This document shows, in pieces, positions 43,336 through 51,274 of a stretch of DNA of 64,000 nt. The notes under the pieces were generated by a model that saw only the letters and a program-made list of their open reading frames with translations, made no database searches and was not told the DNA's origin. Numbering within the stretch: position 1 is the first letter of the stretch; each line of letters starts with the position of its first letter. Made by a program: the position numbers and the translations under genes. Source of the DNA: QQWI01 sp964522015 (GTDB lineage Bacteria > Bacillota > Clostridia > Peptostreptococcales > Acidaminobacteraceae); assembly GCA_964522015.1 (NCBI GenBank), contig CAZFST010000010.1, positions 45,340 to 109,339 on the forward strand, given 5' to 3'.

Positions 43336-44510
43336 GTTTCCCTCCTTGTGGATGGCCCTTCTACAGATAAAAGGCAAGCCATGCCCAACCCGCCTGCTAC
43401 GCCAAATGTGACAATGCCAAGGCCACCGCCAATGCGGTGTAAATTTTCTACAAGATGCATCAGGTAAATGGCGCCGGATGCTGCATAAGGGTGACCATAG
43501 GCTAGAGCCCCTCCGTTCACATTGATTTTATCTAGCGGGTAACCTGTGTGGCTATGGAATGCTAAAATTTTTGCCGCAAAGGCTTCATTGATTTCCATAA
43601 GCTCAATTGACTCAAGAGAGAGTTGCTGCTCTTTTAGCAGTTTTTCTACTGCGTAAATTGGGCCAAGGGGAGATAGGGTAGGATCACACCCCACACTTGA
43701 AAAACCTAAAATTCGAGCTAAGGGTGGGAGACTATGCTTCACACCGAATGCCACCGAACCCAATAAAACCCCAGATGCGCCGTCGTGCATCAGGCAGGAA
43801 TTGCCTGATGTGGTGACGCTTTCTCTTCCAAGTAAAGGGGTGGCCCGCGCTAATAAGCGCTTGGAGATGGTTGGGCGCAAATTTTCATCACAATCAGATT
43901 GGTCATTGCCTTTATCTCTTAGTATCAAAGATTGATAAATTCCTTTTTCCATGGCATCTAGCGCTCTTTGATGACTCATCAGGGCATAGCAATCTAAGGT
44001 TTCACGGGAGAGTTTAAAATGCTGAGCAACATTTTCGGCACCTTGGACCATGTCCACATCCCCAAGGTCAGAAGGCGCAAACTGGGCCCGTGATAACTTC
44101 CCTGGTACAGCCGATTTTCTGGGGTCGTTGTCGTTATAATAGCGATCAGGTTGGAGACTAGTGGATTCAGTGCCCCCAGCTATAACTGCATTTTTCTGTT
44201 TGGAGGCAATTTGATAAAAACCATATTCAATTGCTTTTAAGCTGCCCCCGCATTGGAAGTCAATACTTGTTGCGGTATTAGCAAGGGGCAGTCCTGCTTC
44301 AAGCCAGCTGAGCCTAGCGATATTGCCCATTGGTCCCACGGCACTTGCAATGAGGCAGTCGTCAATGGTACTTGGATCAATATTTTCTGTTAGGGCACAA
44401 AGTACTTTAGACATCAAAATCTCAGGGCGGGTTTGGTTGTGGTAGCCACTCTTTTGTCCGATGATTGTACGTTTTGACCGATAGAGATAAACTTCGGGTT
44501 GTGAAGACAT
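43320..44510 (-). CDS. thiolase-family protein lacking the C-terminal catalytic Cys (YhfS-like)
   Basis: This 396-residue protein has the two-halved thiolase fold. The nucleophilic Cys is present in D-F-Q-C-G-G-S (residue 87). The conserved N-E-A-F-A-A (308) and the His in G-G-A-L-A-Y-G-H-P (340) are intact. The second catalytic Cys, normally in a C-x-G-G-G-Q-G motif, is replaced: the aligned stretch reads F-G-V-A-G-G-L-G, with Gly at about 370. The activity may therefore differ from classical thiolysis or Claisen condensation. The ATG follows AAAGAGGTG. It is coupled to the downstream ligase by a 16-base overlap. Confidence 0.82.
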   Translation of the reverse strand: MSSQPEVYLYRSKRTIIGQKSGYHNQTRPEILMSKVLCALTENIDPSTIDDCLIASAVGPMGNIARLSWLEAGLPLANTATSIDFQCGGSLKAIEYGFYQIASKQKNAVIAGGTESTSLQPDRYYNDNDPRKSAVPGKLSRAQFAPSDLGDVDMVQGAENVAQHFKLSRETLDCYALMSHQRALDAMEKGIYQSLILRDKGNDQSDCDENLRPTISKRLLARATPLLGRESVTTSGNSCLMHDGASGVLLGSVAFGVKHSLPPLARILGFSSVGCDPTLSPLGPIYAVEKLLKEQQLSLESIELMEINEAFAAKILAFHSHTGYPLDKINVNGGALAYGHPYAASGAIYLMHLVENLHRIGGGLGIVTFGVAGGLGMACLLSVEGPSTRRETCWRG

Positions 44511-44555
44511 TTAGCACCTCTTTCTGGGATAAAAGGACTCAAGCTGAAAATAGAG

Positions 44556-44606
44556 AAGGAACCTCAATCAATGAGATTCCTTTTGAGTAGCTTAAATGAG
44601 TAAGCT
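44556..44606 (-). other. two hairpins between bioY and the thiolase gene
   Basis: On the minus strand an 11-base stem (AAGGAATCTCA with TGAGGTTCCTT, one G-U pair) occupies 44556-44582. An AGCTTA/TAAGCT hairpin lies at 44589-44606. Neither has a long U-tract, so partial termination or processing between bioY and the enzyme genes is possible. No separate promoter was found in the 124-base gap. Confidence 0.5.
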
Positions 44607-44634
44607 GTTTATTTCAGGTCCTACAACCGGATGA

Positions 44635-45180
44635 TTAATTGACAAATAGTTGTGGTGCTGACTTTTTAAGTTGAAGAGCAGTTGCGACGGCAATGATTAA
44701 TTTCAAGGTGTCGCCGATTAAAAAGGGTAAAACACCATTGGCAAAGGCAGCAGCTAAAGGCAATTTCACGATTAACATTAAACCTAACACACCAAAGGTA
44801 TAGATGATGACGATGCTGCCAATGGTACTAACAACAGCATAGCGAACTAGATTTGGTTGTTTTCCTCGTAAAAAGGCGATGAAAACAGCACAGACTAAAA
44901 AGCCGAGTATATAGCCACCGGAAGGGCCCATCAGTACTTGGTATCCTGCTCGGCCCCCTGAAAAAACTGGGAGACCGATGGTTCCCATAAAAGCCCAAAG
45001 TGCAACTGAAGAACCTGCGGCCTGTGGTGTTAGCAATAAACCAGCCAGTAAGATCCCTAATGTTTGACCTGTAATTGGGACGGGGCTAAACGGCAATGGG
45101 ATACTGACGAAACCAAGTGCTGCAATAAGTGATGTGAAAAGTGCGATTTTGACCATTTCTTGAATGCTAAACTGTTTCAT
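44635..45180 (-). CDS. bioY: biotin transporter BioY
   Basis: This 181-residue membrane protein is the substrate-capture S component of ECF biotin transporters. About six hydrophobic segments are visible. Signature runs are P-F-S-P-V-P-I-T-G-Q-T and a G-R-A-G-Y-Q-V-L-M-G-P-S-G-G-Y biotin-binding loop. It may work alone or with a shared ECF energising module, which is not in this window. GGGAGA precedes the ATG, which overlaps the hotdog gene by 14 bases. Confidence 0.94.
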   Translation of the reverse strand: MKQFSIQEMVKIALFTSLIAALGFVSIPLPFSPVPITGQTLGILLAGLLLTPQAAGSSVALWAFMGTIGLPVFSGGRAGYQVLMGPSGGYILGFLVCAVFIAFLRGKQPNLVRYAVVSTIGSIVIIYTFGVLGLMLIVKLPLAAAFANGVLPFLIGDTLKLIIAVATALQLKKSAPQLFVN

Positions 45181-45751
45181 GGTTCTCTCCCTTTAGGTGG
45201 TTGTCGATTGAGATGCTCATCAATGTGCTATCCCCTTGTGTCAAAGCATAACCAGTTTGTGTTGCTAATATTGCAAAGTCGTGATTGACATAAAGTGGAT
45301 TTTGAAATTTGACAATTAGATAGTCATAGGTGATTTTGTAGTGTTCTAAAAACCAGTCAAGCATCAATAGTCCAGGGACGATTGGGAATGGGCCTGCATG
45401 TAAGGGGTTCAAATCCCCACTGGCCTGTAAATAGGCGTTAACCTGTTCTATTGAAAAAGACTGGTTGCCAGTACGGGGACCAAAAGAGATTTTATGATGG
45501 TTGGCTGCTTCCGTTTGCAAAAAAGTCAGAATCGCTTTTTTTTGCGGATACCCAACCAGGTTAAGTTGAACCGTATAATGCACAGCGTTTTGCCGGGCTT
45601 GTATCTTGACGGTAGGTCTGGCATGCGCCATCATATCCCCGTCGTTTGGTGTCGATAGAACAACAATCTCAACTTTACAAAGGATGAGATCAGTTGGTAA
45701 TTGGTGTGAGTCTTTTAATTGGCTTGTCAATTGTCTAATAATTGTATGCAT
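45167..45751 (-). CDS. MaoC-like hotdog protein with N-terminal extension, biotin cluster
   Basis: In this 194-residue soluble protein, residues ~98-190 read as a MaoC/R-hydratase hotdog domain: F-S-I-E-Q-V-N-A-Y-L-Q-A-S-G-D-L-N-P-L-H with the catalytic pair Asp113 and His118, then a G-L-L-M-L helix. The first ~95 residues have no recognised motif. Their V-x-Y-T-V-Q-L-N-L-V-G strand pattern could be a degenerate first hotdog. It would hydrate or dehydrate an acyl thioester. It is the first gene of the set, overlaps bioY, and has GAGGTGA before its ATG. I know of no such protein in the Bacillus yhfUTS group. Confidence 0.65.
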   Translation of the reverse strand: MHTIIRQLTSQLKDSHQLPTDLILCKVEIVVLSTPNDGDMMAHARPTVKIQARQNAVHYTVQLNLVGYPQKKAILTFLQTEAANHHKISFGPRTGNQSFSIEQVNAYLQASGDLNPLHAGPFPIVPGLLMLDWFLEHYKITYDYLIVKFQNPLYVNHDFAILATQTGYALTQGDSTLMSISIDNHLKGENHETV

Positions 45752-45769
45752 GGCATCACCTCAATTAAT

Positions 45770-45798
45770 AGGGTAAACTAGTAGCAGGGTCTTGTCAA
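45770..45798 (-). promoter_or_regulatory. probable promoter of the hotdog-bioY-thiolase-ligase unit
   Basis: On the minus strand TTGACA (45793-45798), a 17-base spacer and TACCCT (45770-45775) precede the ATG by about 18 bases. The -10 is a weak match. Confidence 0.5.
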
Positions 45799-45822
45799 CC
45801 ACTTTTTAAAGAAGGTGACGAA
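45792..45822 (-). promoter_or_regulatory. candidate BirA-type biotin operator
   Basis: The plus-strand half-site TTGTCAACC (45792-45800) matches the Firmicutes BirA half-site (TTGTTAACC) at 8 of 9 positions and overlaps the -35 hexamer. A poor second half GGTGACGAA (45814-45822) follows after 13 bases. A third related element GGTAAACTA lies at 45772-45780. Only one half is strong, so this is tentative. Confidence 0.35.
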
Positions 45823-45833
45823 GTGGTTTTACC

Positions 45834-45862
45834 TTGCTTATCACCTCTTAAAACAGTATAAT
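45834..45862 (+). promoter_or_regulatory. rnc promoter
   Basis: TTGCTT (45834-45839), a 17-base spacer and a perfect TATAAT (45857-45862) lie 44 bases before the rnc start. It is back to back with the promoter of the minus-strand biotin unit. Confidence 0.7.
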
Positions 45863-45905
45863 AATGGTGGACTTTTTTACCCATAGCTCTTAAGGAGGCA
45901 CCTAG

Positions 45906-46628
45906 TTGAATAAGTATCAAGCACTTGAAGCACAACTTGATTATATTTTTTCTCAAAAGTCTATTTTGCATGAAGCCCTTACCCATAGCTCTTACGCCAA
46001 CGAAAAAAACTCGAAAGAAACTGCTCATAACGAAAGACTGGAATTCTTAGGGGATTCAATTCTTAGTTTGGCAGTCAGCGATTACTTGTTTCATCGTTAT
46101 CCCAATTTGCCAGAAGGTGAATTGACAAAAATACGGGCATCGGTGGTTTGTGAGCCAACCCTAGCTGAACATGCACAAAAGTGGCAACTTGGGAATTACA
46201 TGACCTTTGGCCGCGGAGAAGCTCTTACCGGCGGTCGGGAAAGACCCTCAATTTTAGCAGATGCCTTTGAAGCAGTTATTGCGGCAATCTACCTAGATGG
46301 TGGATTTGCAAAGGCCCAAAGGGTCATTCTAAATACTTTGGAGCTTACCATTCAGGATGCGGTTGCTGGTAAAATATTTTTAGACTACAAAACTGCTTTT
46401 CAAGAGCATATTCAAGCATCCACGCAACAAAAGATTCAATATCACATCGTTGATACCCAAGGTCCAGACCACAAAAAGACTTTTTTGGCCCGTTTGACAA
46501 TCGACGACACCATCGTCGGTGAGGGCTCAGGGCGCAGTAAAAAAGAAGCAGAGCAAGGGGCGGCCAAAATGGCCCTTCATTCGGTACTGAAGCAAAAACA
46601 AGATAAACAATCAGGCAATCATAAATGA
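45906..46628 (+). CDS. rnc: ribonuclease III
   Basis: This 240-residue double-strand-specific endonuclease matures rRNA and cuts structured mRNAs. The catalytic signature N-E-R-L-E-F-L-G-D-S is near residue 40 and D-A-F-E-A-V-I-A near 118. A double-stranded RNA-binding domain occupies ~158-230 (G-x-G-x-S-K-K-E-A-E-Q-x-A-A). The start is a TTG at 45906 after AAGGAGG. The stop overlaps the radical SAM gene by four bases. Confidence 0.95.
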   Translation: MNKYQALEAQLDYIFSQKSILHEALTHSSYANEKNSKETAHNERLEFLGDSILSLAVSDYLFHRYPNLPEGELTKIRASVVCEPTLAEHAQKWQLGNYMTFGRGEALTGGRERPSILADAFEAVIAAIYLDGGFAKAQRVILNTLELTIQDAVAGKIFLDYKTAFQEHIQASTQQKIQYHIVDTQGPDHKKTFLARLTIDDTIVGEGSGRSKKEAEQGAAKMALHSVLKQKQDKQSGNHK

Positions 46629-47683
46629 GAGGTCAGCTCAAGATAGTGCCCTATTTTGTCAGTCACGCCGGTTGCCCCCATCATTGTGTATTTTGTAATC
46701 AACGCGTCATCAACCAACAAGAAACTCACTCCGTTGAAGCTTTTGAGGCGTTTATTACAAAGTTTACGAGCGTTTGGGTACCGGATACCCCCTATCAATT
46801 GGCCTTTTTTGGTGGCACCTTCACCGCCATACCACGGGATGAATTGTCATATTACCTAACCCGGGCCAAAGAACTTATCGATCAGGGGAAGATTGAAAGC
46901 GTTCGCTGTTCTACCCGACCAGATGCCATCACCCAAGATATCATCGATTATCTCATTCAACACGGGGTCAAAACCGTTGAACTCGGGGTTCAATCCCTAA
47001 ACGATCGGGTCTTAGCTTGCTGTCAACGGGGTCATACACAGCTAGATGCACAAAATGCCTCGAAGTTGATTGTTGAAAACGGCTTGGAACTAGGGCACCA
47101 ACTGATGATCGGACTCCCTGGAGATGATTTTGAAACATTCAAGGAAACCGTCAGGTTAAGTTTGTCCCTCGGGCCAAAGGTCGTTCGTCTATACCCCACT
47201 CAGGTATTAAAAGAGACCGCTTTGGCGGCCGATTATCTGGGGGGCCGCTACACGCCACTCCCCACGCAGACAGCGCTTGAGTGGACAATATGGGCCAAAC
47301 GGGCCTACGAAAATGCAGGTGTAAAAGTGATTAAAGTAGGATTACAAGCAAATGAAGCCCTGATGGACCCCGATGTAAGACTTGCTGGCCCTTATCATCC
47401 CGCCTATGGGGAATGGGTAGAGGCTTTAATGGTACAAGAACGCTTAAGAGGCGGGGTGCATAGACTCATGGGCCAAACCACACCCACTAAGCCATTAGAA
47501 GATGCAACCCTCACCGTTTATTGCCACCCCAAATGTCTATCCAAGACCATTGGTTTGTCAAAAATCAATGTCTCCTGGTTATTAAAAGAGTTTGGTTTAA
47601 ATTTAGTGGTGGTGGGAAATGTGGATTTGGCAGAAGGTGAATTGATGATTGTACTTGGGCGTAGAGCCCTTCAAATTCCTTAA
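46625..47683 (+). CDS. radical SAM protein, ELP3/YhcC-like
   Basis: This 352-residue protein has the Fe-S cluster motif C-P-H-H-C-V-F-C near residue 17 and an ELP3-type radical SAM core (F-F-G-G-T-F-T ... S-T-R-P-D-A-I ... V-E-L-G-V-Q-S). The C-terminal part is distinct and lacks an acetyltransferase domain. The family is conserved between rnc and smc in Clostridia. The substrate is not known to me; tRNA modification is the usual guess. It overlaps rnc by ATGA. Confidence 0.85.
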   Translation: MRGQLKIVPYFVSHAGCPHHCVFCNQRVINQQETHSVEAFEAFITKFTSVWVPDTPYQLAFFGGTFTAIPRDELSYYLTRAKELIDQGKIESVRCSTRPDAITQDIIDYLIQHGVKTVELGVQSLNDRVLACCQRGHTQLDAQNASKLIVENGLELGHQLMIGLPGDDFETFKETVRLSLSLGPKVVRLYPTQVLKETALAADYLGGRYTPLPTQTALEWTIWAKRAYENAGVKVIKVGLQANEALMDPDVRLAGPYHPAYGEWVEALMVQERLRGGVHRLMGQTTPTKPLEDATLTVYCHPKCLSKTIGLSKINVSWLLKEFGLNLVVVGNVDLAEGELMIVLGRRALQIP

Positions 47684-47700
47684 GAGTTGAGGTGTATCCA

Positions 47701-50700
47701 TTGTTTTTAAAGAAGATTGAACTAAAGGGTTTTAAATCCTTTGCAGATAGAACAGTTGTAGATTTTGGCCAAGGGATTACTTGTATTGTCGGACCAAATG
47801 GCAGTGGAAAAAGCAATGTCACCGATGCTTTCAGATGGGTTTTGGGGGAACAACGATTTAAAACCCTTCGTGGCTCTCAGATGCAAGATATTATTTTTAA
47901 TGGTACCACCAAGCGAAAAGCCCTTGGTTTTGCTGAGGTCATGATTACCTTTGATAACTCAACTGGAATGCTGCCAGTGGCCTATACGGAAGTGGCTGTT
48001 GTGAGACGGTTGTTTCGTTCTGGTGAAAGTGAATATGAAATAAATGGAAATAAATGTCGACTAAAAGATGTGAAAGAGCTCTTTATGGATACCGGTGTTG
48101 GTGTTGAGGGTTATTCTATTATTGGTCAAGGGCGTATTGAAAGTATTTTGTCCACAAACAAGGATGAAAGACGTTTGATATTGGAAGAGGCTGCAGGCAT
48201 TGTGAAGTTTCGTACCCGCAAAGAAGAAGCCCAGCGAAAGCTTGACCGGACGGGGCAAAATCTTGAGCGGATTGAGGATATTGTCAAGGAGCTGGAACAG
48301 CGGGTTGGTCCATTAAAAGAGCAGGCTCAGAAGGCTACAGAATATCAGCTCTATTCAACAGAACTCAGGGATTTAGAAATCAACCTGTTTATTCATGAAG
48401 TGGAACAAGTGGATGTGAATCTAAACGTTATTTTAGATGACATCGAGGCTAAAGAAAAAGAAAACCACAGGTTTAAGAATGAACTTGAGCAGCATCTTGA
48501 TACCATGGCCAGCACGGATTTGCAGCTAGAAGAAAATCTGGCTAAGGAATGGCAATTAAACTCTGAGCAATTGGAAGTCCAACAAAATGCCACTCAACTG
48601 GCCCATGAGATAGCTATTGTTAAAGAGCGACATAGCTTGATTGAAACAAATATTGCTTCCTTGCATTTACAAGAAAGCGAGCAGGCGCAAAATCAGGAGA
48701 TTTTGGTAGCTCAAATTGCCCATCAAGAGGGGCTTTTAGAAGAAAAGAAAGAGCAATATCAAGGTCAGCACCAATTGTTGGTGACATCACAAACTGAACT
48801 AGATACCATTTCTGACCTTCGTGAAGCTAAAAGAGAACACCTAAAAAAGGTTCAATTACAAATTGAAGCTACACGCAATAAGATTTCTGAACATCAAATT
48901 GAAATCAACCGTTTAACTAATATGGCCGACGGTCTACGGGACCGGTTGGTTAGTTTAAAACAGGATGTAACGGTTTTTGAAGAAACACAGGCTCATGCTG
49001 TCAAACAGATGTCTCAGCTTCAGCACACACTGGATCAAGAAGATCAAAGTTTATTAGCCATTGAAACCCAAAGGGTTAATTTACAGGTGCACCAGCGGGA
49101 ACTTCAGGATCAATTGGCGGGAATTGAAGAATCTCTTTATAAAGAAAGAACCCGCTGTGCAGAAATCACGGCTAAACGAGGGGCTCTGGTTGAGCAGGAA
49201 AATCAACAAGAGGGTTTTTCGTATGCCGTAAAACAGGTTCTTGATTGGTCAAAAGTCGATGGACAAGTTTTAGGATGTGTTAAAGATCTTTTTACTGTGG
49301 ATAAACAGTATGAAACAGCCGTTGAAACAGCCTTGGGAAGAAATCTTCAAAATCTTGTGGTCACCCACGAGGACGCTGTGGATACGTATATAGAGCGGTT
49401 GAAAAGTGAGCGAGCAGGTCGAGCTACGTTTATGCCACTAGAGAGTTTAGAGCCCCGTGAAGTGCCTAAATTGGATTTGAAACCGGGCTTTTTTGGTTGC
49501 GCAGTTCATCATATTCAGTGTGAGCCCCAAGTGATGCCCGCTCTACAATATATCCTTTCAAATGTCTATTTTGCAGAAAATCTTCAAACCGCAAAAAAAG
49601 CATCAAGAGACCTACCAAAAGGCTCCCGTGTAGTGACCTTGGATGGTGAGGTCCTCAATGTTGGGGGTACTGTAACCGGTGGCTCCCTGTCTAAAAAAGA
49701 AACAGGTTTTTTAAAGCGTAAACGAGAAATTGTTGAACTGGGCGAGGCTATTGAAGAACTGGATCAACAAATAGGGGAATTGGATAATAAGAGACACGGT
49801 TGTCAAATGGCCATGGTTGATAGTCGAAAGGCATTTGACGACAGTGAAGCCAATTTGAATCAGCAAAAAAACCTTGTAATGCAACAGCGTGTAGCCCTAG
49901 ATCAAGTCCGTCAGAATATATCCAATGCTTCGCAGGGTAAAGGCAAGCTCCATCAGATTTCACAGGAAATCAATACTCAGCTTGAAGATTTAGAAGAAAC
50001 ACTGGACCGCATTAAAAGAGAAGAAGCAAGTGCTAAAGACCAGATGGCCATGGATCAGACCGACCTCGAAGTCCAGGAAAGCAATCTAGAGGCAGATGAC
50101 AAACAACAGGCCTTGTTGGTTGCTAGTTTGACTGAGCTCCGCGTGGCTGATGCTCGTTGTGAAGAAGAAATCAAGGGCTTGGAGCGCACTTGCATCGAAC
50201 GGAAAGAGCAATTGCAACAACTAGAACGAGCTGCCCAAAGGCGCGACCACGACATTTTAAACTTAACTCAAACCCTGGGGGATCTTGATTTATCAGTGGT
50301 GGAGAAGCAAGCAAACTTAAAAGAATATAGGCAAAGCGCTTTGCAGTATGAAGAAGCCCTTATGCAGCAAAAAAGCCGCAATGAACAGCTTAAAATCAGC
50401 ATGCAAGGACTGAATCTTCAAGTTGAAAATTTACGAAATCAAGTTTCAAGCTTGAATGATAGTCTCTTTAGATTGGAAATTGATAAAACCAAACTGGAGA
50501 CACGCAAAGAAAATATTTTGCAAAATTTATGGGAAAAATATGAGCTTAGCTATATTCATGCCTTAGATTTTAAGCATGAATTTGATTTGAAAGCTTTCTC
50601 GCAAGAGGCAAAACGTTTAAAATCAAGTATCAAAGCCCTTGGAGAAGTAAACATTGGTGCCATCAAGGAATATGACACAGTCAGTGAGCGGTATCTCTTT

Positions 50701-51264
50701 TTATCAGAGCAAAAGAAAGATCTCAACGAAGCGAAAACCCAACTGGCAAAACTAATTAAAGAGATGGATAAAGAAATGCGACAAACCTTTAAAGATAAGC
50801 TAGAAGAAATTAATGGCTACTTTAAAGAAACCTTTTCAAGTCTATTTGGTGGTGGTTATGGGGATATCGTAGCAGAAGGAGATGAAGATATTCTTGAAGC
50901 CGAGATTGTGATCCATGCTCAACCGCCAGGGAAGAAGTTGCAGAGTCTTGATTTGATGAGCGGTGGCGAAAAAGCATTGACAGCCATTGCCCTATTATTT
51001 GCTATCTTGAAAACCAAGCCCTCCCCATTCTGTATTCTAGATGAAATTGAAGCGGCCCTGGATGATGTGAATATCTTCAGATTTGCCACCTTCTTGCAAG
51101 ATTTTGTCCAACAATCCCAGTTTATTATTATTACTCACCGCAAAGGAACAATGGAAATAGCAGAATCACTTTACGGAGTTACCATGCAAGAACAAGGGAT
51201 TTCCACTGTGATTAGCGTTCAGTTAGATAATGCCAACGATGTCTTGCGTGAGATATCCTCATAA
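47701..51264 (+). CDS. smc: chromosome partition protein SMC
   Basis: This is a 1187-residue condensin ATPase. The N-terminal head has Walker A G-P-N-G-S-G-K-S-N. Long coiled-coil arms (~170-500 and ~680-1010) flank a hinge beginning V-D-G-Q-V-L-G-C-V. The C-terminal head has signature L-M-S-G-G-E-K-A-L-T-A and Walker B C-I-L-D-E-I-E-A-A-L-D-D. The start is chosen as TTG 47701 (M-F-L-K-K-I-E-L-K-G-F-K-S-F) because GAGGTG lies six bases upstream; a GTG at 47692 would place that motif inside the gene. ftsY follows after 10 bases. Confidence 0.95.
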   Translation: MFLKKIELKGFKSFADRTVVDFGQGITCIVGPNGSGKSNVTDAFRWVLGEQRFKTLRGSQMQDIIFNGTTKRKALGFAEVMITFDNSTGMLPVAYTEVAVVRRLFRSGESEYEINGNKCRLKDVKELFMDTGVGVEGYSIIGQGRIESILSTNKDERRLILEEAAGIVKFRTRKEEAQRKLDRTGQNLERIEDIVKELEQRVGPLKEQAQKATEYQLYSTELRDLEINLFIHEVEQVDVNLNVILDDIEAKEKENHRFKNELEQHLDTMASTDLQLEENLAKEWQLNSEQLEVQQNATQLAHEIAIVKERHSLIETNIASLHLQESEQAQNQEILVAQIAHQEGLLEEKKEQYQGQHQLLVTSQTELDTISDLREAKREHLKKVQLQIEATRNKISEHQIEINRLTNMADGLRDRLVSLKQDVTVFEETQAHAVKQMSQLQHTLDQEDQSLLAIETQRVNLQVHQRELQDQLAGIEESLYKERTRCAEITAKRGALVEQENQQEGFSYAVKQVLDWSKVDGQVLGCVKDLFTVDKQYETAVETALGRNLQNLVVTHEDAVDTYIERLKSERAGRATFMPLESLEPREVPKLDLKPGFFGCAVHHIQCEPQVMPALQYILSNVYFAENLQTAKKASRDLPKGSRVVTLDGEVLNVGGTVTGGSLSKKETGFLKRKREIVELGEAIEELDQQIGELDNKRHGCQMAMVDSRKAFDDSEANLNQQKNLVMQQRVALDQVRQNISNASQGKGKLHQISQEINTQLEDLEETLDRIKREEASAKDQMAMDQTDLEVQESNLEADDKQQALLVASLTELRVADARCEEEIKGLERTCIERKEQLQQLERAAQRRDHDILNLTQTLGDLDLSVVEKQANLKEYRQSALQYEEALMQQKSRNEQLKISMQGLNLQVENLRNQVSSLNDSLFRLEIDKTKLETRKENILQNLWEKYELSYIHALDFKHEFDLKAFSQEAKRLKSSIKALGEVNIGAIKEYDTVSERYLFLSEQKKDLNEAKTQLAKLIKEMDKEMRQTFKDKLEEINGYFKETFSSLFGGGYGDIVAEGDEDILEAEIVIHAQPPGKKLQSLDLMSGGEKALTAIALLFAILKTKPSPFCILDEIEAALDDVNIFRFATFLQDFVQQSQFIIITHRKGTMEIAESLYGVTMQEQGISTVISVQLDNANDVLREISS

Positions 51265-51274
51265 GGAGTGTGCC

